This document shows, one piece after another, positions 30,357 to 40,608 of a stretch of DNA of 64,000 bases. This DNA comes from an uncultured SAR116 cluster alpha proteobacterium. Its GTDB lineage: Bacteria > Pseudomonadota > Alphaproteobacteria > Puniceispirillales > Marisalimonadaceae. Under the pieces are notes generated by a model, which made no database searches, had not been told where the DNA came from, and saw nothing but the letters and a program-made list of their open reading frames with translations. The stretch is taken from positions 1 through 64,000 of the forward strand of contig CACBDG010000002.1 of NCBI GenBank assembly GCA_902537945.1, read 5' to 3'. The translations under genes and the position numbers were made by a program. Within the stretch, counting starts at the first letter, position 1; each line of letters opens with the position of its first letter.

Positions 30357-31661
30357 CTAATCTGAATGATATCCTTTTTCTCCGTGAGAACGCAAGTCTA
30401 AACCTTCAATTTCCTCTTGTTCGTCAACTCTTAATGAAACAACTAAAGAAGTTAATTTAAGTATTAAATATGTAAAAAAAGATGTCCAAACGACAGTAAG
30501 AATAACTGCCTTAAGCTGTATTATAAATTGAGAAACTGCTGTCTGTCCTTCAGCAAGACCTAATCCAGAGAATGTAGAAGTTGCTAAAAATGCAACAAGT
30601 AATGTACCTAAGATACCACCGACACCGTGAACCGCAAAAACATCAAGGCTGTCATCTATTTGAAGTTTGCCTCTGATGTAATCAACAGCAATGTAACACA
30701 GTAAGCCGCCTAAAAATCCTAAAATTAATCCTCCAGGTACACCTATGTAACCTGAAGCAGGTGTAACAGTAGCCAGTCCAGCTACCATTCCAGTAACGAT
30801 ACCAATTAAAGATGGTTTTCCAAATCTTTTCCATTCAATAAACATCCAAACTAATGAGGCAGTTGCTGCAGATATATGTGTAACTAACATAGCCATACCC
30901 GCACCGCCATTAGCACCTAGAGCTGAACCAGCGTTAAAACCAAACCATCCAATCCATAACATTGAAGCTCCTATCATAGTTAATATAGGACTATGTGGTG
31001 GAGTGATAGATTTTGGGAAACCTCTTCTTTTGCCAAGTGTTAAGGCTGTTATTAAAGCAGCGGTACCAGCTGTAGCATGTACAACAATGCCTCCAGCAAA
31101 GTCCATTGTTCCCCAGGATGACAAAATACCACCACCCCAAACCCAGTGTGTTACAGGAACATATACTATTAAAATCCAAAGACTTAAAAAAATTAGCATT
31201 GCTGAAAACTTAATTCTTTCAACAAATGCTCCTATCATTAATGCAGGGGTGATTATTGCAAAAGTCATTTGGAATGTAGCAAAAAGGCTTTCAGGTATAC
31301 TTCCAGAAGGTGTTTCTAATACAATTGAATTCATAAACATGTTTCCAAGGCCACCAATCCAAGCATTACCTTCAGAAAAAGCTAAACTATAACCTACAAC
31401 CACCCAAATAATAGATACCACACAAGCAAGGGAGAAGTGATGCATTAATACTGATACGACATTTTTTGAATTTACTAGACCTGCATAGAAAAGAGCTAAA
31501 CCTGGTAAAGTCATAAATAATACTAAAGCAGTTGATGTCAAAATCCAGGCTGTATCACCATTATTAATATCAGCAAAAGCTGGAAATGAAATTAAAGTTA
31601 AGAGTAATGTTGAAATTATACTAAAAATTTTTGCATTATTTCTGAAATAAAAAAAACACAT
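30357..31661 (-). CDS. amtB: Ammonium transporter
   Basis: ORF 434 aa; LMTLPGLALFYAGLVNSKNVVSVLMHHF, DFAGGIVVHATAGTAALI, HGVGGILGTLL. Confidence 0.95.
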   Translation of the reverse strand: MCFFYFRNNAKIFSIISTLLLTLISFPAFADINNGDTAWILTSTALVLFMTLPGLALFYAGLVNSKNVVSVLMHHFSLACVVSIIWVVVGYSLAFSEGNAWIGGLGNMFMNSIVLETPSGSIPESLFATFQMTFAIITPALMIGAFVERIKFSAMLIFLSLWILIVYVPVTHWVWGGGILSSWGTMDFAGGIVVHATAGTAALITALTLGKRRGFPKSITPPHSPILTMIGASMLWIGWFGFNAGSALGANGGAGMAMLVTHISAATASLVWMFIEWKRFGKPSLIGIVTGMVAGLATVTPASGYIGVPGGLILGFLGGLLCYIAVDYIRGKLQIDDSLDVFAVHGVGGILGTLLVAFLATSTFSGLGLAEGQTAVSQFIIQLKAVILTVVWTSFFTYLILKLTSLVVSLRVDEQEEIEGLDLRSHGEKGYHSD

Positions 31662-31867
31662 ATTATCCCCCTAATTGTTAGGAGATAACTTAGTATTATT
31701 TTTAAAAAAAACAAAATATGTATGAAAATTGTTCAAATAAAATAAAATTTGCCTAAATTTTAAACATTTTACTTTTATTAGATATTATGAATTAATTATA
31801 TTTCAGTTTATAAACAAATTTTTTGAGTGTATAAATCAATTATAAATAATCAAATGAAGAGGTTTCT

Positions 31868-32593
31868 TTGATAGAAAATGTCATTAAACAATTAGCTCCA
31901 ATGGGATATCTTAGAGCTGCTATAAATTTAAGTAATTTTTTATTAGTTACTGGTAAAGATAGTAATGGTGAACCACAAGGAGTTTCTCCAGACATGGCAA
32001 AAGCGCTTGCTAAAGAATTAAATGTAGATATTAAATTAATTACTTTTAATAGGCCAGGGGAACTGGCAGATGCAATTTCAGAGGACGTTTGGGATATTGG
32101 AAATATTGCTAATGAACCTGCAAGAGCCAAATTGATTACTTTTAGTTTCCCATATACAACTATTGAATCAACTTTTCTAATTAGGAATGGTGTTAATATT
32201 AAAACTTTAAAAGATGTTGATAAAAAAGGAATTAAAATTGCCGTTGCAGAAAGAAGTGCATATGATCTTTGGTTAACGGAGAATATAAAAAATGCAAATT
32301 TAGTAAGAGCAAAATCTATAGATGAATCTTTTGCTATTTTTCAAGAAAATAACTATGAAGTATTGGCTGGATTAAGACCTAAATTAGTTGATGATATAAA
32401 AAAAACAACTGACTGTTTTATATTAAATGAACCATTCACTTTTATAAACCAATGTATTGGAAGTAAACCTGGAAATTTAGAGGCTGAAAATTTTATTAAT
32501 AATTTTGTAAAAAAAAATATAGAAAATGGTTTTATCAAAAACCTATTATCTAAGTACAATGTATTAGGTAAATTATCTCTCCCTATAAACTAG
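31868..32593 (+). CDS. Amino-acid-type solute-binding-domain protein without signal peptide (TTG start)
   Basis: ORF 241 aa; GVSPDMAKALAKELNVDIKLITFNRPGELADAISEDVWDIGNIANEPARAKLITFSFPYTTIESTFLI (SBP_bac_3-like). Confidence 0.75.
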   Translation: MIENVIKQLAPMGYLRAAINLSNFLLVTGKDSNGEPQGVSPDMAKALAKELNVDIKLITFNRPGELADAISEDVWDIGNIANEPARAKLITFSFPYTTIESTFLIRNGVNIKTLKDVDKKGIKIAVAERSAYDLWLTENIKNANLVRAKSIDESFAIFQENNYEVLAGLRPKLVDDIKKTTDCFILNEPFTFINQCIGSKPGNLEAENFINNFVKKNIENGFIKNLLSKYNVLGKLSLPIN

Positions 32594-32615
32594 AAGATTA
32601 ATTGTTGTAAAATTA

Positions 32616-33491
32616 ATGAAAAAAATAGTTCCAATCATAGCTATATTTTGTACTATTTTTTTTTGGGGATCTTCATTTCCAGCAATGTCGTTTCTTTTAG
32701 AAACATCAAGCCCTTTCATCCTGGCAGCAGGAAGGTTTTCTTTGGCAGCTTTTCTAGCTGTTATTTGGTGCATATATAATCATAAACAAAAGGTAAAGTT
32801 AAACCACTTAATACGCTATATTTTTGCAGGGTTTATTGGAATTTTTTTATATAATTTATTTCTTAACCATGGACAAGAGAGTGTTTCAGCTGGGGCAGGT
32901 AGCTTCATTGTCAATTGTAATCCATTATTTACTGCTTTAATTGGTTTTTTTATTTTGAAACAAAAGGTTTCATATATACATTGGCTGGGAATAATTATTT
33001 GTATGTTTGGAGTTGGTTTAATATCTTTTGATCAAGAAGGTGGCTTAAATATAGGTGGTGGATCAAGCTTAATATTATTTGCTGCTATCTTAACTGCTGC
33101 CTATTTTCATATAGTTAAACCGTTAGTAGTGATATATGGTGCAATAACTTCTACTGCATATACAATAATTTTTGGAACCATACCCATGTTATATTGGTTC
33201 CCAGAAACTTATGATTTTATTTCTAAATCTTCTAATGAAATTAAATTAACCTATTTATGGTTGGCATTGTTTCCTACTGCATTAGGTTACTTAACTTGGA
33301 CCTATTCAGTTGGTTATTATGGAGCCAATAAAGCTTCGTTGTTTCTTTATTTAATTCCACCAATTTCTATTATTTTGAATTTTTTATGGTATGAAAAAAA
33401 TCCATCTTTAATTACTACATTCGGAGGTTTAGTCATATTATTAAGTGTTTTCTTTACCCTCCTATTACAGCAAAACACAAGAGAATATTAA
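32616..33491 (+). CDS. EamA/DMT-family transporter
   Basis: ORF 291 aa; TIFFWGSSFPAMSFLL, about 10 TM helices with a duplicated EamA unit. Confidence 0.87.
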   Translation: MKKIVPIIAIFCTIFFWGSSFPAMSFLLETSSPFILAAGRFSLAAFLAVIWCIYNHKQKVKLNHLIRYIFAGFIGIFLYNLFLNHGQESVSAGAGSFIVNCNPLFTALIGFFILKQKVSYIHWLGIIICMFGVGLISFDQEGGLNIGGGSSLILFAAILTAAYFHIVKPLVVIYGAITSTAYTIIFGTIPMLYWFPETYDFISKSSNEIKLTYLWLALFPTALGYLTWTYSVGYYGANKASLFLYLIPPISIILNFLWYEKNPSLITTFGGLVILLSVFFTLLLQQNTREY

Positions 33492-33550
33492 AAATTAACT
33501 AATTGTAGAACTTACATATCAACTACTTAGGGCGACTGATTTACATGAGA

Positions 33551-33624
33551 TGGAGCGGGTAGCGAGAATCGAACTCGCGTCATTAGCTTGGAAGGCTAAG
33601 GTCTTACCACTACACAATACCCGC
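33551..33624 (-). tRNA. tRNA-Gly (TCC)
   Basis: Minus strand GCGGGTATTGTGTAGTGGTAAGACCTTAGCCTTCCAAGCTAATGACGCGAGTTCGATTCTCGCTACCCGCTCCA; loop CTTCCAA. Confidence 0.96.
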
Positions 33625-33635
33625 ATATTTTTTAT

Positions 33636-33664
33636 TTTATAAGGGTTAATATTTGAAATGTAAA
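33636..33664 (-). promoter_or_regulatory. Sigma70-type promoter for tRNA-Gly
   Basis: Minus strand TTTACA (33659-33664), 17-nt spacer, TATAAA (33636-33641), 11 nt before the tRNA 5' end. Confidence 0.55.
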
Positions 33665-33707
33665 CACTAACTTTATCAATTTTAATTTGTTCTAAAATTT
33701 ATTAAAT

Positions 33708-34739
33708 TTAATTATTCCAACCTAATAAATTTTGTTTAACTATTTCATTTAAAAATTTAATTGAATATTCGTTGTCATTTAAACAAGGTATATATTGAAA
33801 AGTTTTTCCACCATTCTCAAAAAATAATTCTCTTGCTTCAACATTTAATTCTTCAAGTGTTTCTAGACAATCAGAGATAAAACCAGGAGCAATCAAAGCA
33901 ATATTTTTAGACCCTTGTTTAGCTAATTCTACAATTGTTTCGTCAGTATAAGGTTGAAGCCATGGTTCAGGGCCGAATCTAGATTGAAATGTAACTAAAA
34001 CTTTATTTTGTGGCCATTTTAATTCTTCTTTAAGTAATCTGGCAGTTTTGATACAATGACAATGATATGGATCACCAGCCATAAAATATCTCTTGGGTAT
34101 ACCATGGAAAGATATAACTAACTTGTCTATTTCATCTCTATCTTTTAAATGTTTTTTAACTGTTAAAGCTAAAGCTTTTATGTAATTTTTATTATCAAAC
34201 CAAGGAGGTACTGTCCGGATATCTGGTTGCCATCTTTGTTTTAACAACCATTTAAAAACTTCGTCTTTAACGGTTGCAGTAGTGCTGGCTGCATACTGAG
34301 GATAAAGTGGAACCAAAAGAATTTTTGAACAGCCATTTTTTGTCATTTTATTTAAAATTTTGTCTATACCTGGGTTTCCATATCTCATTGCATAGTCTAT
34401 GAAAATATTGGGATTGTTTTTAAAAAAATTCTGTATTTTATTTGTTTGTTTAATTGTAAACCCTCTTAATGGTGATCCATGGTTTTTTTCATCCCAAATT
34501 TTTTTGTAAGCTTTCCCAGATTTTGAAGGTCTGAATGTGAGTATAGGACCATTTAATATTAACCACCATAAAGGTCTAAAAAGATCTACGACTCTTTTGT
34601 CCATAAGAAATTGTTTTAAATATTTTCTCATAGACCAATAATCAGTGCCATCAGGTGTGCCTAAATTGACAAGTAATACACCAATTTTATTTTTATCATG
34701 AAAAACGGGGTGATCATTAGGTTTTTTTATAATAGTCAA
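33708..34739 (-). CDS. hemH: Ferrochelatase
   Basis: ORF 343 aa; GVLLVNLGTPDGTDYWSMRKYLKQFLMDKRVV, PLYPQYAASTTATV, ISFHGIPKRYFMAGDPYHCHC. Confidence 0.96.
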   Translation of the reverse strand: MTIIKKPNDHPVFHDKNKIGVLLVNLGTPDGTDYWSMRKYLKQFLMDKRVVDLFRPLWWLILNGPILTFRPSKSGKAYKKIWDEKNHGSPLRGFTIKQTNKIQNFFKNNPNIFIDYAMRYGNPGIDKILNKMTKNGCSKILLVPLYPQYAASTTATVKDEVFKWLLKQRWQPDIRTVPPWFDNKNYIKALALTVKKHLKDRDEIDKLVISFHGIPKRYFMAGDPYHCHCIKTARLLKEELKWPQNKVLVTFQSRFGPEPWLQPYTDETIVELAKQGSKNIALIAPGFISDCLETLEELNVEARELFFENGGKTFQYIPCLNDNEYSIKFLNEIVKQNLLGWNN

Positions 34740-34759
34740 TTTAATATCTTTTAATATTA

Positions 34760-35980
34760 TTATGCGATTTTTGAGTAATTATTTTTATTAGTTTTATTGA
34801 AAGCGTATTTAAGTGCAATCGTTAAATCAGAAATCATTTTTTCAGTATGTAAAGGGCCTGGTGTAACTCTTAATCTTTCTGTGCCTACTGGAACAGTTGG
34901 ATAATTAATTGGCTGTATGTAATGATTAAATTCATTTAACAGAATATTACTAATTTCTTTACACCTTAAAGGGTTATTCACCATTATTGGTATTATGTGA
35001 CTTTTGTTATCCAAAAAATTTATGTTTTCTTTTAATAGATATTTTTTGAGCAAAATTGTATTTTTTCGTTGTAGTTTTCTTTCTTTATCAGATTTTCTTA
35101 AATAACTTATAGAAGTGCTTGCAGCTTTTACAAGTGCGGGTGGCAATGCTGTTGTAAATATGTATCCACTAGCATAACTTCGTATAGCATCGCAGATTAT
35201 GTTTGAGGATGCAATATACCCACCCATTGTTCCAAATGCTTTACCTAATGTTCCTTGAATTATATCAATAGAATTTTGTAATCCTAACTCTTCAGCCACG
35301 CCTGATCCATTTCTACCATACATTCCAACAGCGTGAACCTCATCTAAATAAGTTAATGCATTATATTTTTTAGCTATTTTTGATATTCCACAGATATCAC
35401 CAAAATCACCATCCATAGAGTAAATAGATTCAAATATAATTACTTTAGGTTTTTTTGCTGGATATTTTTTAATTAAATCTTCTAAATGATTTAAATCGTT
35501 ATGTTTGAAAATTTCTTTTAAGGCTTTTGATTTTTTTATACCTGAAATTATTGATGCATGATTTTTTTCATCAGAAAAAACAACTACGTCTTTTAATAAA
35601 TTGAGAAGAGTGCTTATTGTTGCTTCATTTGCTACATACCCAGATGAAAATACTACCGCTTTTTCTTTCAAATGAAAATCAGACAGTTCATTTTCTAATT
35701 GTACAATAGCATTACTGTTTCCAGATATATTGCGTGTTCCACCTGAACCTGTACCCATTCTTTTAACTGAATTTATCATTGAATTTATGACAAGTTTATT
35801 TTGACTCATTCCTAAATAATCATTTGAACACCAAACAATTATATCGTTTTTTTTTGAGTCTGTTATCCAAAAAGCATTTGGGTGCTTACCTGCTTTTCTT
35901 TCAATTTCGTTGAAATGCCTGTATCTACCCTCGATTTTAAGCTTATTCAGGGAAGATTTAAATATATCTGAATAGTTCAA
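34760..35980 (-). CDS. hemA: 5-aminolevulinate synthase
   Basis: ORF 406 aa; [67 protein letters not shown]. Confidence 0.95.
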   Translation of the reverse strand: MNYSDIFKSSLNKLKIEGRYRHFNEIERKAGKHPNAFWITDSKKNDIIVWCSNDYLGMSQNKLVINSMINSVKRMGTGSGGTRNISGNSNAIVQLENELSDFHLKEKAVVFSSGYVANEATISTLLNLLKDVVVFSDEKNHASIISGIKKSKALKEIFKHNDLNHLEDLIKKYPAKKPKVIIFESIYSMDGDFGDICGISKIAKKYNALTYLDEVHAVGMYGRNGSGVAEELGLQNSIDIIQGTLGKAFGTMGGYIASSNIICDAIRSYASGYIFTTALPPALVKAASTSISYLRKSDKERKLQRKNTILLKKYLLKENINFLDNKSHIIPIMVNNPLRCKEISNILLNEFNHYIQPINYPTVPVGTERLRVTPGPLHTEKMISDLTIALKYAFNKTNKNNYSKIA

Positions 35981-36152
35981 TGATTTACCTATATGTATAA
36001 TTATTAAATAATACTATATTCAAAATTTTCAACTTATTACTTACTAAATTTTTAGCACAGATTTTATGCAATAATTAATTTTTTATTTTCGTGCTTGAAC
36101 TTTTTTAAAGTTTTTATATAACAGTCGTAATTTAATATTTGGGAAATTAAAA

Positions 36153-36647
36153 GTGAGTTCATCAAAAAAATTATTAGAGACAACAGAAGAAAAATTTGAA
36201 AATGGTGCTGATAGAGGTGGTTTGCTTGGAAATAGGATAGTTCTTCCAGAAGATTATGTGCCATCTGTTGATGAAGAGTTTATGAATGATAATCAACTAG
36301 AGTATTTTAGACAAAAATTACTTAATTGGAAATTAGAATTGCTTGAAGAAGCAACTGATACCAAGGGTACTTTATCTGCTGAAGGTTTGCAAAGACCTGA
36401 TATGGCTGATAGAGCTCAGGTTGAGTCCGATGCTTCTATTCAGTTAAGAACTAGAGATAGAGAAAGAAAACTTATTAGCAAAATCGATGCTGCGTTAAGA
36501 AGAATAGATTTAAAAACATACGGATATTGTGAAGAAACAGGTGAGCCGATTGGATTAGGTCGTTTGAAAGCAAGGCCAATTGCATCGCTAAGTGTTGATG
36601 CACAAGAACGACATGAAAAAATGGAAAGAATCCATAAAGACGAATAA
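36153..36647 (+). CDS. dksA: DksA/TraR-family RNA polymerase-binding protein (GTG start)
   Basis: ORF 164 aa; LNWKLELLEEATDT, RPDMADRAQVESDASIQLRTRDRERKLISKIDAALRRI, YGYCEETGEPIGLGRLKARPIASLSVDAQERHE. Confidence 0.92.
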   Translation: MSSSKKLLETTEEKFENGADRGGLLGNRIVLPEDYVPSVDEEFMNDNQLEYFRQKLLNWKLELLEEATDTKGTLSAEGLQRPDMADRAQVESDASIQLRTRDRERKLISKIDAALRRIDLKTYGYCEETGEPIGLGRLKARPIASLSVDAQERHEKMERIHKDE

Positions 36648-36680
36648 TTTCTTATGAATTTTTAAATTAATACAACATAA

Positions 36681-36695
36681 GAACAAATCAAGAAC
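36681..36695 (+). promoter_or_regulatory. Alphaproteobacterial-type LexA (SOS) box upstream of recA
   Basis: GAAC-N7-GAAC (GAACAAATCAAGAAC), the reverse complement of the GTTC-N7-GTTC direct repeat. Confidence 0.8.
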
Positions 36696-36700
36696 ATTTG

Positions 36701-36729
36701 TTGACAAAAGAACAAAAGGTGAATATTGT
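36701..36729 (+). promoter_or_regulatory. recA promoter
   Basis: TTGACA (36701-36706), 17-nt spacer, TATTGT (36724-36729), just downstream of the LexA box. Confidence 0.7.
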
Positions 36730-36786
36730 TACACAATATTTATTAGTTGAAAGAATTGTAATCGTATGTCAGTAAGGAGATAGAGA

Positions 36787-37857
36787 ATGAGTGCTGAGGT
36801 TATTAAAATGTCAAATCAAGATAAAGATAGAAACATAGCTTTAGAGTCTGCAATAGGACAGATAGAAAAAGCTTTTGGTAAAGGTTCTGTTATGAAGTTA
36901 GGTACATCTGGAGAAAATCTAGATGTGCAAGCGGTATCTACTGGATCACTGGGATTAGATATTGCACTTGGTATAGGTGGATTACCTAAAGGAAGAATTG
37001 TAGAAATTTATGGACCCGAAAGTTCAGGTAAAACAACCCTAGCTCTGCATGTTGTAGCAGAAGCGCAAAAAACAGGAGGGACTTGTGCGTTTGTAGATGC
37101 AGAACATGCACTTGATCCTGTGTATGCTAAAAAATTAGGAGTAAATATTGATGATCTATTAATTTCTCAACCTGATGCAGGAGAACAGGCATTGGAAATC
37201 GCTGATACATTAGTTAGATCAGGGGCTATATCTGTTTTAGTAGTTGATTCTGTAGCGGCATTAGTTCCTAGAGCTGAACTAGAAGGGGACATGGGTGATA
37301 GTCATATGGGTTTACAAGCTAGATTGATGAGTCAAGCTTTAAGAAAGTTAACTTCATCAATTTCTAAGTCCAATTGTTTAGTAATATTTATTAATCAGAT
37401 TAGACAAAAAATAGGAATTATGTTTGGTAACCCAGAAACAACTTCAGGTGGAAATGCTCTTAAGTTTTATGCATCTGTTAGATTGGATATAAGAAGAATA
37501 GGAGCAATTAAAGACAAAGATGATATAATAGGGAATCAAACCAGAGTTAAAGTTGTAAAAAATAAGGTTGCACCTCCATTTAGAACAGTTGAGTTTGATA
37601 TTATGTATGGTGAAGGTATTTCTAAAAATGGTGAGATAGTTGATCTAGGAGTATCTGCAGATATAATTGAGAAATCTGGATCATGGTTTTCATATAATGA
37701 TCAAAGGATAGGTCAAGGTAGAGAAAATGTTAAAAACTTTCTCAATGAAAATTCTGAGATCGCTATAGAAATAGAGGATAAAATTAAAGGAAATACAGTT
37801 CTAGTTGAAGAAATTCTAATGAATCCAGACCAACAAATTCTTGAAGAAGAAAAATAA
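36787..37857 (+). CDS. recA: Recombinase A
   Basis: ORF 356 aa; [44 protein letters not shown]. Confidence 0.99.
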   Translation: MSAEVIKMSNQDKDRNIALESAIGQIEKAFGKGSVMKLGTSGENLDVQAVSTGSLGLDIALGIGGLPKGRIVEIYGPESSGKTTLALHVVAEAQKTGGTCAFVDAEHALDPVYAKKLGVNIDDLLISQPDAGEQALEIADTLVRSGAISVLVVDSVAALVPRAELEGDMGDSHMGLQARLMSQALRKLTSSISKSNCLVIFINQIRQKIGIMFGNPETTSGGNALKFYASVRLDIRRIGAIKDKDDIIGNQTRVKVVKNKVAPPFRTVEFDIMYGEGISKNGEIVDLGVSADIIEKSGSWFSYNDQRIGQGRENVKNFLNENSEIAIEIEDKIKGNTVLVEEILMNPDQQILEEEK

Positions 37858-37927
37858 TTTTATTGAAGTTTTGTATTTTGTTAAATTGATGTTATCAAGA
37901 GATGTAGATAATAAGCTAGTTTAACAC

Positions 37928-40600
37928 ATGAATAAAACTAAAAATTCAGTAAATGCAATCCGTTCGAAGTTCATAAATTATTTTAATAAAAATGATCATG
38001 AGGTTATAACTTCGAGTAATCTTGTACCGAACAATGATCCTACTCTGCTTTTTACAAATGCTGGTATGGTTCAGTTTAAAAATGTTTTTACTGGATTAGA
38101 AATAAGAGATTACAATAGAGCTGTAAGTTCACAAAAGTGTCTACGTGCTGGTGGAAAGCATAATGATCTTGAAAATGTAGGTAGAACAGCTAGACATCAT
38201 ACATTTTTTGAAATGTTAGGAAATTTTTCTTTTGGAAATTATTTCAAAGAGAAAGCAATATTTCAAGCTTGGGAATTGTTAACAAAAGAGTATGAAATAC
38301 CAAAAGAAAAATTGTTAGTTACAATTTTTCATGATGATACAGAGGCTGAAAATTTATGGAAAAAAATCTCTGGATTAAATGATGAAAAAATAATCAAAAT
38401 TAGTACCAGTGATAATTTTTGGAGTATGGGCGACACAGGTCCTTGTGGTCCTTGCTCAGAAATATTTTACGATCATGGTCCTTTAATTGAAGGAGGTCCA
38501 CCTGGTTCTAAAAATGAAGATGGTGATAGATTTATTGAAATTTGGAATTTAGTGTTTATGCAATTTGAACAAATTTCTAAAAATGAAAGAGTTAATTTAC
38601 CTAAGCCAAGTATTGATACAGGAATGGGTTTAGAAAGAATATCAGCCGTTCTGCAAAACACTCATAATAATTATGAGACAGACATGATGAAAAATCTAGT
38701 TGAGGCTTCTTCATTAGTAACAGGTGTAGAAAAAACAAAAGATAATATTGTATCTCATAGAGTAGTAGCGGATCATTTAAGATCAATTTCTTTTTTAATT
38801 GCTGAGGGAGTTTTACCAAGCAATGAAGGCCGAGGATATGTACTAAGAAGAATAATGAGAAGAGCAATGCGTCACACACATCTTTTAGGCGCAAGTGATC
38901 CAGTGATATTCAAGTTAGTTAAATTTTTGATTGAACAAATGGGTGATGCTTTTCCAGAATTAATAACTCAAAAATTGACTATAGAAAACACAATAAGGGA
39001 TGAAGAAATTAAATTCAAAGATACGCTTGATAGAGGTATGAGTTTATTAATGAATGAAATAGACGAGAAAGTTTCTCCAGGCGTGCTTTCAGGTCAAAAA
39101 GCTTTTGAATTATATGATACCTTTGGATTTCCATTAGATTTAACAGAAGATGTCTTAAAATCATATGGGTGGAAGGTTGATCACCAGGGTTTTGAAAAAT
39201 CTATGAATGAACAAAAAATTAAAGCAAGACAGGCTTGGTCAGGTTCGGGTGATGATGTTTATAATCAAGATATTCTAAAATTATTATTAGATTTACCACC
39301 TACTAACTTTAGAGGATATGATGAAAATACTTTTGAAACTAAAATTGATTTAATTATAAAAAATAATAAAGTTTATGATAATGTGTTAGCAAATGAAAAA
39401 GTTGATATTATATGCAATGAGACAATTTTTTATGCTGAATCTGGGGGCCAGATATCTGATAAAGGGGTTATCTTAGGAAAAAATTTTAAGGCGAATATTT
39501 TAAATTCTAAAAAAATTACTGTTGGAAACGGTAAAATTATATTTGTTTCAACAATAGAAATTGTATCAGGAAAAATCACAGTTGGTGATATAATCAAACA
39601 AGTAATAGATTTAGATTTCAGAAAACAAATATGCTCACATCATTCAGCAACTCATCTTCTTCATGAAGCATTAAGACAAAAATTAGGCTTGCATGTCGCT
39701 CAAAAAGGTTCATTGGTTACTAATGAAAAATTAAGATTTGATTTTAGTCATCAAAAACCAATTTCTTCAGAATTAATTAAAGAAATTGAAGATGAAGTAA
39801 ATTATAGAATATTTTGTAACGATAAAGTTACCACTAAAGTTATGTCTCCCGATATGGCTGTTGAAAAAGGAGCTATAGCTCTATTTGGAGAAAAATATGG
39901 AGATGAAGTCAGAGTAGTATCAATTGGAAAAAGTATAGATATTGAAAGAGAGGCTTGGTCAGTTGAATTATGTGGAGGCACACACGTAAAAAATACTTCT
40001 GAAATTTCAACCTTTAAAATATTATCAGAGACTGGTGTTTCATCTGGAGTTCGTAGAATTGAAGCTTTAACAAATATGGCTGCAAAAAACTATTATAATA
40101 ACGAGATAGATAAAATTAGATATATATCTTCTTCTCTAAAAACAAATAGTACTCAAGTAACAAAAAAAATTGAGCAATTAGTCTCAGACAATCAAAAAAT
40201 GAACAAAGAATTAAAACTTCTTAAAAATAAATCACATCTTAATTATGATAACAATTCAACTAAAGAAACATTAAATGGAATAGTATTTGAGTATAAAATA
40301 TATGATGATTTAGTAGTAAAAGAGTTAAAGCCTAACGCTGAAAATTTTATCAAAAACAATAATTCAAATATTGTTTGTTTAATTAGTAAAATTGATAATA
40401 AAGCTTCTATAGTAGTTGCTGTAGATAAATCACTCACGTCTAAATTTAGTGCAGTAGAAATGGTAAATGAAGTTTCATCAATTTTAGGAGGTAAGGGAGG
40501 TGGTGGAAGACCGGATATGGCCCAATCTGGAGGATCAGATCCAAAAAATAGTCTACAAGCTATTAATAAGATAAAAGATTACATCAAACTTAAAATTTAG
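37928..40600 (+). CDS. alaS: Alanyl-tRNA synthetase
   Basis: ORF 890 aa; TLLFTNAGMVQFKNVFTG, CLRAGGKHNDLENVG, CGGTHVKNTSEI, GGKGGGGRPDMAQSGG. Confidence 0.98.
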   Translation: MNKTKNSVNAIRSKFINYFNKNDHEVITSSNLVPNNDPTLLFTNAGMVQFKNVFTGLEIRDYNRAVSSQKCLRAGGKHNDLENVGRTARHHTFFEMLGNFSFGNYFKEKAIFQAWELLTKEYEIPKEKLLVTIFHDDTEAENLWKKISGLNDEKIIKISTSDNFWSMGDTGPCGPCSEIFYDHGPLIEGGPPGSKNEDGDRFIEIWNLVFMQFEQISKNERVNLPKPSIDTGMGLERISAVLQNTHNNYETDMMKNLVEASSLVTGVEKTKDNIVSHRVVADHLRSISFLIAEGVLPSNEGRGYVLRRIMRRAMRHTHLLGASDPVIFKLVKFLIEQMGDAFPELITQKLTIENTIRDEEIKFKDTLDRGMSLLMNEIDEKVSPGVLSGQKAFELYDTFGFPLDLTEDVLKSYGWKVDHQGFEKSMNEQKIKARQAWSGSGDDVYNQDILKLLLDLPPTNFRGYDENTFETKIDLIIKNNKVYDNVLANEKVDIICNETIFYAESGGQISDKGVILGKNFKANILNSKKITVGNGKIIFVSTIEIVSGKITVGDIIKQVIDLDFRKQICSHHSATHLLHEALRQKLGLHVAQKGSLVTNEKLRFDFSHQKPISSELIKEIEDEVNYRIFCNDKVTTKVMSPDMAVEKGAIALFGEKYGDEVRVVSIGKSIDIEREAWSVELCGGTHVKNTSEISTFKILSETGVSSGVRRIEALTNMAAKNYYNNEIDKIRYISSSLKTNSTQVTKKIEQLVSDNQKMNKELKLLKNKSHLNYDNNSTKETLNGIVFEYKIYDDLVVKELKPNAENFIKNNNSNIVCLISKIDNKASIVVAVDKSLTSKFSAVEMVNEVSSILGGKGGGGRPDMAQSGGSDPKNSLQAINKIKDYIKLKI

Positions 40601-40608
40601 AGAATATA

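Noticed and set aside
31003-31392. 129-aa plus-strand ORF
   Set aside because: Antisense to amtB; codon-shadow composition.
30007-31661. Possible sigma54 promoter or NtrC sites at amtB/glnK
   Set aside because: No convincing TGGCAC-N5-TTGC motif found by eye in 31662-31867.
36064-36264. 66-aa minus-strand ORF at the dksA start
   Set aside because: Overlaps the dksA 5' end on the opposite strand; hydrophobic AT-rich shadow.
36153-36647. DksA missing most zinc-finger cysteines (YGYCEETGEPI...SLSVDAQE)
   Set aside because: This form is, to my knowledge, usual for alphaproteobacterial DksA, so it is not a lineage oddity.
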